The notes: generated by a model not told the origin, from the sequence alone. Positions 43,274-52,686 are shown, numbered from the stretch's first letter. The stretch is 64,000 nucleotides of DNA from Pseudomaricurvus alkylphenolicus (GCF_011683955.1 NZ_JAAQPI010000006.1:310001-374000), one strand, 5' to 3'. A program made the numbers and translations.

Positions 43274-45180
43274 TGATACAACCGCAGAGCAATCGAATGA
43301 TGAAAAACTGGTCTCCCTTTATATTGTTGTTGTCCCTGATCTGCCTGTTGCCGACGGCAAGCGCCGACGACCACACTGTCAGCATCAACTTTCGCGATGC
43401 GGAAATACGCTCGGTGATTGAAAGTGTCGCCGAAGTCACTGGCAAATCGTTTGTACTGGACCCACGCGTCAAAGGCAAGCTGTCAATCATTTCACCACAG
43501 CCCATCGAAAAAGACCTGTTTTACGAAGTCTTTCTTTCCGCGCTTCAGGTTCAAGGCTTCCAGGCCGCTGACGACGGCGCTGTGGTAAGGATTGTCCCCT
43601 TTACCAAAGCTTTTGACGTACCGGGCGGTGATGCCGGCAACCAGATCGAAACCCACGTGATTCCCGTAGAACATTCACGCGCTCCCGACCTGCTGCCGTC
43701 GTTGCGTCCACTGATGAGCAAGGGCGCGCGCATTCAGGCGCATGAATTCAGCAACCACATTATCGCCACCGATACCCGCGCGCAGCTGCGTAGAATCGGC
43801 GAAGTTCTCAAAGAGATCGATACACCGGACCAGTCGGCCATGGAGATCATTGAACTCGACCACCTGTCTACCGGCGAAGCACTCTACATCATCAGCCAGA
43901 TGAAAGTCATCGATCAGCAAAAAATCAGCATTGTTGAAGATGAACTCAACAACCGCATCATTATCAGCGGCCCCAGCATCGATCGCCGCCGCTTTGGCAA
44001 CCTGCTGGCGTCTCTGGACGTACCGACAAGAAGCCAGGACTCAGGCGTGGAAGTGATTTACCTGAACTACTCCTCGGCGGAGGACTTGAAGGCGATTCTC
44101 ACTAATATGCTGCAATCCAGCACCTTTCAATTTATCAGCGGTGCCGACGCCAAAGCGCCGACCTCCAAGTACAAAATTGAAGCCGACAAAGGCAATAATG
44201 CCCTGATCGTAGCCGCCCCGCAAGCCGTCACCAGCAAACTGAAATCCATCGTTCGCAAACTGGACCGCCCCCGTGAACAGGTATTGATCGAAGCTGTGGT
44301 AGCCGAGATCTCCGAAGATAAAGCCCGCGAACTGAGCGTGCAGTTGGCGTCGGTCAGCGAGAATGGCGGCTACCTTACCAACTACAGCACTATTCTACCG
44401 GTACTGAGCGCGCTCGCCACAGAGGACCGGGAGGACGCCGTCGCAAAGCTGGGCACCACCCTGCAAAACCAGACCGGGCTTAACGCGGCCGGCGGCAATC
44501 TGGACTCCGACGGCCACGGCATTGCCGCATTGATTCGGGCGCTACAGTCTGACAGCGACACCAACATACTTTCCACCCCTTCGGTGGTCACCCTGGACAA
44601 CGAAGAGGCGGAACTGAGTGTCGGCCAGCAGGTGCCGTTTATAACCGGCAGCTTCACCAGCTCCAACAACTCCGTTGACAACCCCTTCCAGACCATTCAA
44701 CGGGAAGATGTGGGCGTGCAATTGAAAGTCACCCCCCAGATCAATGAAGACGACTCCGTCAAGCTGGCCATTGAGCAGGAATCCTCCAACCTGCTCGCCT
44801 CCGCCGAAACCCTGGGAACCGCCGACGTGGTGACCGCCAGACGCTCCATTTCAACCAACGTGGTAGTGGGCAACAATCAACTGCTGGTACTCGGCGGTTT
44901 GATCGGCGACGACTTCAGCATCAGCGAAAGCAAAGTACCACTGCTGGGCGATATTCCTGTGCTGGGCCACCTGTTTAAGAGCAAGAGTCGCCAGGCCACC
45001 TCTCGAGTACTGATGATCTTTATCCGCCCCACCGTCATTACCGACACGCAAACGGCTCGCAATGTCACCAACAAACGCTATCGCTACATCCGCGAAAGAC
45101 AATTGGAACAGCGCGATGGCACCACCAGCAGCATCCCTTACACCGTGACCGAAAGCGATAAACAACTGGGAATTGAATAA
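43273..45180 (+). CDS. gspD: Type II secretion outer-membrane secretin GspD
   Basis: 635 residues. A signal peptide ends near TASADD. N0 to N3 domains follow (VSINFRDAEIRSVIESVAEVTGKSF; FEVVIYLN-type N2/N3 repeats), then the secretin C-domain with LSTPSVVTLDNEEAELSVGQQVPF and the VPLLGDIPVLGHLFKS signature, and a short S domain. It forms the outer-membrane channel. A GTG at 43270 overlapping the gspC stop is a possible start one codon earlier. No pilotin gene (gspS) is in the cluster; ExeA/B may help assembly. Confidence 0.96.
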   Translation: MIQPQSNRMMKNWSPFILLLSLICLLPTASADDHTVSINFRDAEIRSVIESVAEVTGKSFVLDPRVKGKLSIISPQPIEKDLFYEVFLSALQVQGFQAADDGAVVRIVPFTKAFDVPGGDAGNQIETHVIPVEHSRAPDLLPSLRPLMSKGARIQAHEFSNHIIATDTRAQLRRIGEVLKEIDTPDQSAMEIIELDHLSTGEALYIISQMKVIDQQKISIVEDELNNRIIISGPSIDRRRFGNLLASLDVPTRSQDSGVEVIYLNYSSAEDLKAILTNMLQSSTFQFISGADAKAPTSKYKIEADKGNNALIVAAPQAVTSKLKSIVRKLDRPREQVLIEAVVAEISEDKARELSVQLASVSENGGYLTNYSTILPVLSALATEDREDAVAKLGTTLQNQTGLNAAGGNLDSDGHGIAALIRALQSDSDTNILSTPSVVTLDNEEAELSVGQQVPFITGSFTSSNNSVDNPFQTIQREDVGVQLKVTPQINEDDSVKLAIEQESSNLLASAETLGTADVVTARRSISTNVVVGNNQLLVLGGLIGDDFSISESKVPLLGDIPVLGHLFKSKSRQATSRVLMIFIRPTVITDTQTARNVTNKRYRYIRERQLEQRDGTTSSIPYTVTESDKQLGIE

Positions 45181-45184
45181 ACCC

Positions 45185-46912
45185 ATGGCCAAGATAAAGA
45201 AGTCAATTTACTGTGATTATTTCGGGTTCTCTCGGGACCCTTTTTCAATCTCGCCGGACCCTGCGCTTCTTTATCCTACACTGCAGCACAAAAAAGCCCT
45301 CGCCTATCTCAAGTACGGCCTTGATCGCGAAGGCGGTTTTATTCTGCTGACGGGTGAGGTGGGCACCGGCAAGACCACCCTGACCCGGCTAATGCTGGAT
45401 CAACTGCCTGGCAACATCCGGGTTGCCTATATCCTCAACGCCAATGCCGACAGCGACAGCGTACTGCGCAGCGTCTGCAAAGAGTTGGGGGTCGGCAGCG
45501 ATGACACGGCAACCGACATCCAATCCGCCAATGCCGATGGTTTGATGGAGCTGCTCTATTCCGATTTGCTTAAAGCCCATGGTGAAAACAAGAAAACCCT
45601 GGTGGTTATCGAGGAAGCACAAAACCTCGACCCCGAAGTGTTGGAAACGCTGCGACTGCTGACCAACCTGGAAACCAACACCACCAAGCTGCTGCACATA
45701 CTGCTGGTAGGTCAACCCGAACTGCTGGATACACTAGCCATCAAATCGCTGCGCCAGTTAAACCAGAGAGTCGTGTCCCGCCATCACCTGCAGCCTCTTC
45801 AGATCTCGGATCTTGAAAATTACCTCAACTATCGAATTCAGAAAGTGGGCGGGCAACCCACGCTGTTCAGCAAAAGCTCACTCAAGACTCTGTTTCAACA
45901 CAGTGAAGGCATCCCCCGGCTGGTTAACCTGATCAGCGAGCGAGCCCTGCTGGGTGTGTTTTCCAATGGAGGAAAGCAAGTGACACCCGGTATCGTCAAA
46001 GCCGCTGCAGAAGAAGTGCTGGGACAGAAACCGGAGCCGACCAATGCCTGGCTCAAAACGGTGTTGATAGGCACCGCCGCCACAGCGCTTGTTGCTGTGC
46101 TTGGCGCTGGGGCCTATTTCTACGGCTTGAGTCAGACCACCCCCGAATCCACGCCTGTTGCATTAAAGCAGATGACGACACCTGATTTGACTCCGAAGCC
46201 AACTCCCGGCCCCTCGTCATCCCCTGTGACAATGGTCGATGCTGTAGGGCCTGAAGCAACACAGACAGGCCTGGTTAGCGCCAACGCCGCCCCGCAATAT
46301 ATGGCCATCAGTCCGATGGTCAGCTCGGCGAGCTTGCTGGCCAAACTATGGGGGCATGAAATTCCGGTAACCTCACCAAGGGAGCTCTGTCAGGCTGCTG
46401 GAGCCCTTGGGCTGCGCTGTGAAAGCTTTTCCCAAATGGCTTTGAACGATCTCTTCCAGTTTGATCGCCCGGGCCTGGTGACTCTCTCATCCGACTATGA
46501 CCAACTGACCGTCTACCTGCTGGCAAAGATCGAGGGCGATTCAGCGCAGTTGGTCAGCGCCAAAGGCAACAGCCTTATCTCCCTTAAGGAACTCGAACGC
46601 CGCTGGCAGGGCGACTTTACTCTATTGTGGCAACCGCCTCCGGGATACCGACAGCCGCTAAAAGAGGGAGACTCCAACCTGGCAATCATGCGCTGGCTCA
46701 CAGACCAGATGCAGCACTGGCAGATCACCGAAGAAAGACTCATTACCGGCAGAATGTACACCGGTGCTTTGGTTAAATTGGTACAACAGTTTCAGCAGTC
46801 ATCGGGGCTTGAGGCCGATGGTATTTTGGGCGTGAGAACCATTATTCGCATGAACAGCGCCGGCGGAGACAATCCAAAGCTGCTTTCCGCCAATTCCGAC
46901 GGAGAGGTTTAA
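45185..46912 (+). CDS. exeA: ExeA-type AAA+ ATPase with peptidoglycan-binding domain
   Basis: 575 residues. AAA+ ATPase with Walker A GEVGTGKTTL near residue 54, Walker B VVIEEAQNLD near 145 and sensor motifs; a transmembrane helix near residues 296-315; a Pro/Thr-rich linker; and a C-terminal peptidoglycan-binding domain (LVQQFQQSSGLEADGILGVRT). In Aeromonas and Vibrio ExeA/GspA with GspB remodels the cell wall to place the secretin. ATG 45185 is chosen over a TTG at 45173, which overlaps the gspD stop. Confidence 0.92.
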   Translation: MAKIKKSIYCDYFGFSRDPFSISPDPALLYPTLQHKKALAYLKYGLDREGGFILLTGEVGTGKTTLTRLMLDQLPGNIRVAYILNANADSDSVLRSVCKELGVGSDDTATDIQSANADGLMELLYSDLLKAHGENKKTLVVIEEAQNLDPEVLETLRLLTNLETNTTKLLHILLVGQPELLDTLAIKSLRQLNQRVVSRHHLQPLQISDLENYLNYRIQKVGGQPTLFSKSSLKTLFQHSEGIPRLVNLISERALLGVFSNGGKQVTPGIVKAAAEEVLGQKPEPTNAWLKTVLIGTAATALVAVLGAGAYFYGLSQTTPESTPVALKQMTTPDLTPKPTPGPSSSPVTMVDAVGPEATQTGLVSANAAPQYMAISPMVSSASLLAKLWGHEIPVTSPRELCQAAGALGLRCESFSQMALNDLFQFDRPGLVTLSSDYDQLTVYLLAKIEGDSAQLVSAKGNSLISLKELERRWQGDFTLLWQPPPGYRQPLKEGDSNLAIMRWLTDQMQHWQITEERLITGRMYTGALVKLVQQFQQSSGLEADGILGVRTIIRMNSAGGDNPKLLSANSDGEV

Positions 46913-46914
46913 TC

Positions 46915-47472
46915 GTGTCTTACGTCCTGGATGCATTGAATCAAGTGGAAAAGCGGCGCAAGGAAGAACGGCCGGCGTCTGTGGAAGAGTTTTTGACTTC
47001 AGAACCCCGTAGCCACAACACCCCTCGTCGTACGCAGGTTCTAATTCCTATTGCCGCTACTGCTTTGACTATGGTGGTCGGTTTTTCTGCTTGGAAATTT
47101 GTCTCCGACGAAGAAATTCCAGTTTCGAGAGACGTGGCACCTAGTAGCACGATTGCACCGCTGGCTACCATAACAAATACTCAAAGTGCTCACGTAATGC
47201 AGACGGTAGTAACAACTGAACGCAAAACCCCTCCTCCGATAAATACTCAGAGCATTTCGCCACAGGTAAACCAGGAAAGCGAAGTTGCGAGACCAGACAT
47301 TAAAGCAACAGGCTATCTTTTCCTTGGAACAAACAGTCCGTCGAATAAGGTCTTTGTCAATGGTAGGGGATACCGAAAAGGCAGTTCAATAAGCGGATAT
47401 CAAGTCATAAGGATTGAGAGCAGTTCGTTTACCGTTAAAAAGAGCGGTCAAGAGTTTCAACTATCCTATTAA
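46915..47472 (+). CDS. gspB: Type II secretion assembly protein GspB (ExeB)
   Basis: 185 residues starting at GTG 46915. Starts with SYVLDALNQVEKRRKEE, the typical GspB head, then one transmembrane helix (LIPIAATALTMVVGFSAWKF), a Thr/Pro-rich linker and the C-terminal T2SSB domain (GYLFLGTNSPSNKVFVNGRGYRKG). It partners ExeA. Codons are visibly more A/T-rich than in the rest of the operon, which could mean separate ancestry or relaxed selection. Confidence 0.88.
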   Translation: MSYVLDALNQVEKRRKEERPASVEEFLTSEPRSHNTPRRTQVLIPIAATALTMVVGFSAWKFVSDEEIPVSRDVAPSSTIAPLATITNTQSAHVMQTVVTTERKTPPPINTQSISPQVNQESEVARPDIKATGYLFLGTNSPSNKVFVNGRGYRKGSSISGYQVIRIESSSFTVKKSGQEFQLSY

Positions 47473-47549
47473 GGTAGGTTCGGTTTTCATGTCAAAGTCT
47501 CTTGTGTGCCATAACCGGAAGTTGGAATTAGCAGAAATTGCGTTCGAGC

Positions 47550-47728
47550 GTAGGTCGGATTAGGCGCATTGCGGCGTAATCCGACGGTTCCGCCGGCGTT
47601 GTTCGTTGGCTGCGGCCCGATTTTTAACCCCCTTGGATGTTGCTGCAACAGGCGGTTTATTCGCGGCCATCGCCAATTTAAACCTTCGGCGGAACGGCGG
47701 ATTACGGCTTCGCCTAATCCGCCCTACA
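47550..47728. repeat. REPIN-like inverted pair of a dispersed palindromic motif
   Basis: The left arm GTAGGTCGGATTAGGCG... with GTAATCCGACG and the right arm GGCGGATTACGGCTTCGCC followed by TAATCCGCCCTACA are inverted versions of one ~45-bp motif, each itself palindromic around GGATTA/TAATCC. This form, GTAGG(T/G)CGGATTA, is common as dispersed repeat DNA in proteobacteria. Confidence 0.6.
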
Positions 47729-47797
47729 TTCGTGCGGCCGTTGCTGACACTTGCAGTATCACGCACCTTGAAAAAGAAGGCAAAAACGTGAAGCTAA

Positions 47798-48006
47798 GGG
47801 CCGCTTCGAAGGGAGCACAGAGGTCTAATTTAGAAACCAATTGTCGATGAAAAGGGCCGATTCGGGGTATAACCATATGGGACCGTCTTCGCCATGGATG
47901 GCGAAGCAGAGCTACAGGGATGTATTCATGCGTGTCCCAGATGGTTATACCCCGAAGCGGACCGTTCCCGAACTATAAAAGAAAACGGCTCCCTTCGAAG
48001 CGGTCC
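47798..48006. repeat. Nested three-tier inverted repeat (209 bp)
   Basis: Outer arms GGGCCGCTTCGAAGGGAGC (47798-47816) and its near-complement (47988-48006); middle arms 47861-47883 and 47934-47956, which match at 22 of 23 positions (TTCGGGGTATAACCAT core); and a central perfect palindrome CTTCGCCAT-GG-ATGGCGAAG (47887-47906). RNA from either strand would fold into one long stem. Confidence 0.65.
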
Positions 48007-48211
48007 GCCACGATCCAGCTAGTGCACGAACAGAACACCATTCAATGTCCTCTGGCACAACAGAGACATTGGCGACCCAGTCGCGGTCGGAGCCCGCTGC
48101 TACGTACGTAGATAAATCCTGCCGGTACTAAACTTCCGGTTATGGCACTTTTCTGCCTACCCAAACTCCCAGCCACTTCAGCTTAAAACTCATACCTCCT
48201 AAATCGGAAAC

Positions 48212-48243
48212 AAAAAAAAGCCCGACATAATGCCGGGCTTTTT
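48212..48243 (-). terminator. Rho-independent terminator of the TonB receptor gene
   Basis: AGCCCG/CGGGCT stem (48219-48239) with an A8 tract on one side and T5 on the other. On the minus strand it lies about 20 bp past the receptor stop and is followed by eight T residues; it could also stop plus-strand transcription. Confidence 0.85.
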
Positions 48244-48262
48244 AAAGCGATCTCAACCTAAC

Positions 48263-50941
48263 TTAGAAAGACCACTTATAATCAATCGAGAAAGAACTGC
48301 CAGGCGCATAACTAAACGTGGTTACACCATCCTGTTCAATCTCAACATCCTCATCCAGAATGTTCTTAATCCGCAGTCTCAGAGTTGACTCCTCGGTAGG
48401 ATACCAGAAATAAGTCAGATCCAGAGAGTGGAAAGGCTGCTCATAGGCATCTGGCGTACCCAGACGACCAGCCAGAAACAGGCGTTCATCGAACACATTG
48501 TAAACCAACATCGCAGAATGCTGGCCATCGGTAGAATCGAAACCGAACTGAATGTTCGCCGTCAGATCAGAAGCACCGGTCAATGGACGAGTAGGATTGG
48601 TTGGGGAGTCAGCACGATCACCGGCAACAATCTCGGTATCCAGCGCTGTCAAGTTACCGGAAACAAAGAATGGGGAGAATGCCTCACCCAGGAAACCCAG
48701 CCCCTTCAACCACTCAAACTCCACACCATAGAGCTCAGCACTCTCCGCATTGATAATCTGCGCAGCAAGAGCATCCTCAAAGGCAGCCCGCTCAAACGAT
48801 TCAATCGGATCGGTAATATCCTTATAGAACAAAGACGCCGTGAAATTATCACCGGTAGAGAAGAACCACTCACCACGAATATCGTAGTTCTTAACCGTCG
48901 CCGGAATCACATCCGTACCGCCTTTGACAATGGCGTCAGTCAGAGGGTCAATATAACTGGAAGGTGTGATTTCCCGCAGGTCAGGCCTGACGATCGTCTC
49001 AGAGTAGTTCACTCGGAACTGGAACGTCTCCGCACCAAAGTCAGAAGTACTGTAAGTGAAGGCTACAGATGGATAGTAATCATCCTCCGAGAATACAGAC
49101 TCCGCGATGTCATCCCCGTCACAGCTGACCTGACAACCATCGTAATCCAGAGGATCCCATGGCAAACCCACCTGCTTGTAGTCTTCCCAGCGAAGACCGG
49201 CAGTAATTCTCCAGGCATCACCGATCCGTAAATCCACCTCACCGAATACCGCCTGATTGGTCACAGCGGCCAGATAACTCTCACCGTTGTTACCCACAAC
49301 ATCAATTTCGAAACCGTTGCCCGCGTCAAGGATATTGTCATCGCTGAAAATATCAGAAGGCAGACCGTCCGCGTTACCCGAGAACGCGAGATCACTGGTG
49401 CCCAAGGCAAACTCAGTCTGGCGATAGGTACGGGCCTTCTTGGCGTAATTATAACCACCGGACAGCGTCAGCTCGTAATTGTCGAAATAGAGAGGCAGAG
49501 AGATCTTGGAGCCGTAATTTTCAACTTCGTCCTGCAGATTGGTGAAACGGAAGTCACCAGCAGACGTTGAAGGCTGAAGATTCTGGGATACGAAATTTCC
49601 ATCCCCATCCACATTCAGCTGATAAGTCACAGACACTTCGTTGGGGATATCAGTGGTGACTTCAGAGTCAGAGTAGAACCACTCAACTCGCAGGTCGTTC
49701 AGCCAGTCGAAACGGGTGGCCTCCATACCCAGAGTCTCGCGCACGACACCACCGAAACGATGATCACCATTGAACTGCAGAACCTGCAGCTCGCGTTCTT
49801 CGTAACGAACTTCGTAGTCACGGTTACCACGGCCTTCACTGAACGGAGTGGAAGACCCGAAGTAATCACGAACCGTGGTTTTATCGTCCGTATTGCGCAG
49901 CAACAGAGCGGTCATCTGTACAGAGTGATCATCATCCCAACGCCAGCCGACAGTGGCATTGGCGTTAGCACTCACGTTGTATGTGGAAACATCACGCTCG
50001 GAAAATGCATCATCCGGCAGACCAAATTCCGCATCGCGAATTTCGCGGTTGGTCCAGGAACTCTCGTAGGAACCACCCACCAGAAAACCCAGCTCCATGC
50101 CGTGATCCAAGTGGAAGTTGTTACCGACATTGAGTTCAAAAGCGCGATTTAGGTCAGGGCTTTCTTCTCGTACATTGATGTTTCGGTTCAGCGCCAGAGC
50201 CAGGTTTCTGTTGATGGCTTCCGCCTCTGCAACATCGGCGTTACCATTACCGGATAGATTCAGGTCATTCAGAATATCACCAACAGCCAGAGAACCCTGG
50301 TAAGTACTCAGCGCAGAACGTAATTCGCCTGGCATAGAACGCGTGCCGTCATCGCGGCCAAAGGCGTCATCACCGCCGCCGCTGTAGCTCAGCACATCGC
50401 CATCGGTTTCGGAATTTAAACTGGTACCGACTTCAACCGAGAAAGTGAAGTCATCCGGAATACCCTTGGTGCGAATATCAATCAGACCACCACTGAAAGC
50501 GGCCGGTATGTCAGAGGAATAACCCTTTTGTACAGATACCGACTTCAGAATAGAAGTTGGAAAAATATCCAGAGGAATAACATTTCTGGTCAGATCCGGA
50601 GAAGGAATCTGGGCGCCATTCAGTAGCGATGAGGAATATCGCTCACCAAGACCGCGAATAAACACGAAGCGATCATCGATTAGTGTCACCCCCGGAACAC
50701 GTCGCAGCGCTGCAGCAAGGTTGGAATCACCGATTTTACCAATGATCTCGGCATCGATGATGTCGGATACGACGTCGCTTTCAAGACGCTCGACCACAAC
50801 ATCATCGGCTGCGGATCTGAGGTTACCGACAACGACGACTTCCTCTACCGCCTTGTCGTTTTGAGCAATGGCTGTCCCTGCTACTGCACTCATGGTAAGT
50901 GCTGCAATATGAGCACTCAATAACTTTTTTTTGGTTTGCAT
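48263..50941 (-). CDS. TonB-dependent receptor linked to an outer lipoprotein
   Basis: 892 residues. Signal peptide ends near TAIAQN, then a VEEVVVVGNLRSAADD TonB-box region, a plug domain (AALRRVPGVTLIDDRFVFIRGLGERYSSSLLNGAQIPSPD; SAFSGGLIDIRTKG-type end) and a barrel ending in FSIDYKWSF. This plug subtype is often encoded next to a beta-helix lipoprotein. The lipoprotein gene lies 104 bp upstream on the same strand with a hairpin in between. ATG 50941 is favoured over 50965 because it starts the signal peptide. Confidence 0.92.
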   Translation of the reverse strand: MQTKKKLLSAHIAALTMSAVAGTAIAQNDKAVEEVVVVGNLRSAADDVVVERLESDVVSDIIDAEIIGKIGDSNLAAALRRVPGVTLIDDRFVFIRGLGERYSSSLLNGAQIPSPDLTRNVIPLDIFPTSILKSVSVQKGYSSDIPAAFSGGLIDIRTKGIPDDFTFSVEVGTSLNSETDGDVLSYSGGGDDAFGRDDGTRSMPGELRSALSTYQGSLAVGDILNDLNLSGNGNADVAEAEAINRNLALALNRNINVREESPDLNRAFELNVGNNFHLDHGMELGFLVGGSYESSWTNREIRDAEFGLPDDAFSERDVSTYNVSANANATVGWRWDDDHSVQMTALLLRNTDDKTTVRDYFGSSTPFSEGRGNRDYEVRYEERELQVLQFNGDHRFGGVVRETLGMEATRFDWLNDLRVEWFYSDSEVTTDIPNEVSVTYQLNVDGDGNFVSQNLQPSTSAGDFRFTNLQDEVENYGSKISLPLYFDNYELTLSGGYNYAKKARTYRQTEFALGTSDLAFSGNADGLPSDIFSDDNILDAGNGFEIDVVGNNGESYLAAVTNQAVFGEVDLRIGDAWRITAGLRWEDYKQVGLPWDPLDYDGCQVSCDGDDIAESVFSEDDYYPSVAFTYSTSDFGAETFQFRVNYSETIVRPDLREITPSSYIDPLTDAIVKGGTDVIPATVKNYDIRGEWFFSTGDNFTASLFYKDITDPIESFERAAFEDALAAQIINAESAELYGVEFEWLKGLGFLGEAFSPFFVSGNLTALDTEIVAGDRADSPTNPTRPLTGASDLTANIQFGFDSTDGQHSAMLVYNVFDERLFLAGRLGTPDAYEQPFHSLDLTYFWYPTEESTLRLRIKNILDEDVEIEQDGVTTFSYAPGSSFSIDYKWSF

Positions 50942-50980
50942 AATACGAACCCTACGCTCATCCACTAATTTTGGAATAGA

Positions 50981-51003
50981 AAGGGCGCCGCTCGGGCGCC
51001 CTT
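50981..51003 (-). terminator. Hairpin between lipoprotein and receptor genes
   Basis: AAGGGCGCC and GGCGCCCTT arms, 9 bp perfect, 5-nt loop. On the minus strand it follows the lipoprotein stop by about 40 bp and precedes TTTCTATT, and lies 40 bp before the receptor ATG. A weak terminator or attenuator that would make the lipoprotein more abundant than the receptor is plausible. Confidence 0.55.
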
Positions 51004-51045
51004 CCAGTCACACTATCGGCCATTCAACCGTGGTGGTTTTCGAGA

Positions 51046-52686
51046 TTACTCGAACCACAGAGCCTGTGAGCGGTTACCTTCGCGCAGACCGAATGCCCAA
51101 GGAGCAGTCCAGTCGTTGTCAGCGGATACTGCGCCGATAATACTGGAGTCAACTGGAGTAGGAATGGTTGCGCCGGTAGCTACCATGCTGGCTACAGGTA
51201 CAGAGTAGAAACCATCCAGAATCACCAGGTCGCCGTTAGAAGCAGAAGTTGGATCTTCACCGGCTTCCGCGGACTGATAAACAGCGTTGCCATTGTCGGT
51301 CAGCCACTGGGCGGTAGATTGACCTTCGAGGCTGCTGTCAACCAGGTCCTGACAAGCAACGATGGAAGAAGAGATAGTCAGGTTACCGTCCAGAGCCGCC
51401 TGCTGACCTTCGTTGTCGATGCGAACACAGTAGCTGAAGTCGTCATCGCCCAGAACATCGTCACCAGAGTAAGCAGTCGTCACAATAGCGTTGCTGATGG
51501 TTGGGAAGTGAGCTTCACGAATACGCATGCCCTGGCCTGGGTCATGAGTACCGGTTTCGTTGGCGGAAACGATACAGGTCAGGTTCTTCAGGGTCGCCGC
51601 AGAGTTCAGACCACGGGCGATAAAGTCATCGATGGTCGCCTGATCGCGAGAAGAGTAGCTGCCGATACCATCGGACTCTACGCAGCGGTTACCATCCAGA
51701 CGAGACTGGATAACCAGAGCGTTTTCAATGGTGCCGATGTAACCTTCGTCGATATCGATGGAGTCGTCACGTACGTACAGGGCAACGTAGTTGGTCACAT
51801 CTACGGCGCCACCAAAAAACTCAATACCATCATCAAAGGTGCTGTAAGCCTGCAGGTTTTCTACAACAGTGCCGGAACCAACAGCGTTGAATGCAATACC
51901 GTTCAGTTCGTTGCCAGGAGCAACTTCTGCACCGGTGTGCTTGACAACAACATAGCGCAGTACGCCGGAGTTATCGCCATCGTTGTCACCACCGTAGTGA
52001 GTTTCACCGTCACCTGCACGGCCTTCAGAAACAACATTACACTCACCGGTAAGAGCCAGGTCAACGCCACGGGTACCAGAGTAGGAACACTTGTTGGTCA
52101 CACCAAAGCCGTTGATGATCATGCCGCCCCACTCGGATACGTCTTCAGCACCAACAGTGCCGCTGACTGCATCGTTTACGGAAGTGAAAGTAATTGGGGC
52201 AGCAGCAGTACCGTTGGCACGGATCTGAGAACCACGGTTAACAACGGCGTAGTCCAGAGTGGTATTGAAAGCCATGGTAACACCGGCTTCGATAGTAACG
52301 ATCGCGCCGTCACCACCTTCTGAAATACCTGCCGCATCCAAGCCGGCCTGAGAAGCGTGGTTTTCGCCAATGGCCAGAGAACCGTCAAAGATGTGAACGC
52401 CTTCACCGATATTCGGGAAAGTCATGGATACAGTGATGGGGTTGTCTACATCAACGAAGCCAGTGGTGTAGGTGCAGTTGGTGCCATCGAAAGAACCTTC
52501 GTTAACAACACCGTCTTTGGTGTAAGTTGCACAGCTGAATTCTTCAACTGGGGTAGTTGGTACTTCAGTCACTGAATTGTCAACACTGTTGTCAACGTTG
52601 GAAGGAGAGATGCTCACATCTCCACCATCACAGGCGGCAAGCAATGCAGCTAAGATGCTTACGCCCAGAACTTTCTTTTGACCCAT
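51046..52686 (-). CDS. Beta-helix-like outer lipoprotein, candidate type II secretion substrate
   Basis: 546 residues. Lipoprotein signal peptide MGQKKVLGVSILAALLAAC with the lipobox LLAAC; residues +2/+3 are Asp and Gly. The mature part is acidic, Gly/Asn/Asp-rich with repeated turns (GAGVTMAFNTTLDYA, WGGMIINGFGVTN, FDDGIEFFGGAVDVTNYVALYVRDDSIDIDEGYIG), consistent with a parallel beta-helix. It ends WAFGLREGNRSQALWFE. It resembles the Caulobacter ElpS lipoprotein, which from memory is secreted through a type II system and encoded beside gsp genes and a TonB receptor. ATG 52686 follows a GAGGAG ribosome site. Confidence 0.85.
   Translation of the reverse strand: MGQKKVLGVSILAALLAACDGGDVSISPSNVDNSVDNSVTEVPTTPVEEFSCATYTKDGVVNEGSFDGTNCTYTTGFVDVDNPITVSMTFPNIGEGVHIFDGSLAIGENHASQAGLDAAGISEGGDGAIVTIEAGVTMAFNTTLDYAVVNRGSQIRANGTAAAPITFTSVNDAVSGTVGAEDVSEWGGMIINGFGVTNKCSYSGTRGVDLALTGECNVVSEGRAGDGETHYGGDNDGDNSGVLRYVVVKHTGAEVAPGNELNGIAFNAVGSGTVVENLQAYSTFDDGIEFFGGAVDVTNYVALYVRDDSIDIDEGYIGTIENALVIQSRLDGNRCVESDGIGSYSSRDQATIDDFIARGLNSAATLKNLTCIVSANETGTHDPGQGMRIREAHFPTISNAIVTTAYSGDDVLGDDDFSYCVRIDNEGQQAALDGNLTISSSIVACQDLVDSSLEGQSTAQWLTDNGNAVYQSAEAGEDPTSASNGDLVILDGFYSVPVASMVATGATIPTPVDSSIIGAVSADNDWTAPWAFGLREGNRSQALWFE

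Larger units (their letters stand above)
47506..48148. repeat. 643-bp gene-free segment bounded by perfect 18-bp inverted repeats
   Basis: GTGCCATAACCGGAAGTT at 47506-47523 and its exact reverse complement at 48131-48148. Inside are two further inverted-repeat units (47550-47728 and 47798-48006), a hairpin with CAATGTC/GACATTG arms (48043-48071) and a 12-bp palindrome CTACGTACGTAG (48100-48111). No plausible gene lies within. It looks like a nested non-autonomous (MITE-like) element; no clear target duplication was seen. Confidence 0.6.

Noticed and set aside
47569-47850. Short frames within the REPIN-like region
   Set aside because: They are translations of inverted-repeat DNA and change frame with the repeat arms.
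48043-48111. Possible integron attC site
   Set aside because: Hairpins are present but the GTTRRRY/RYYYAAC core sites are absent and no integrase is nearby.
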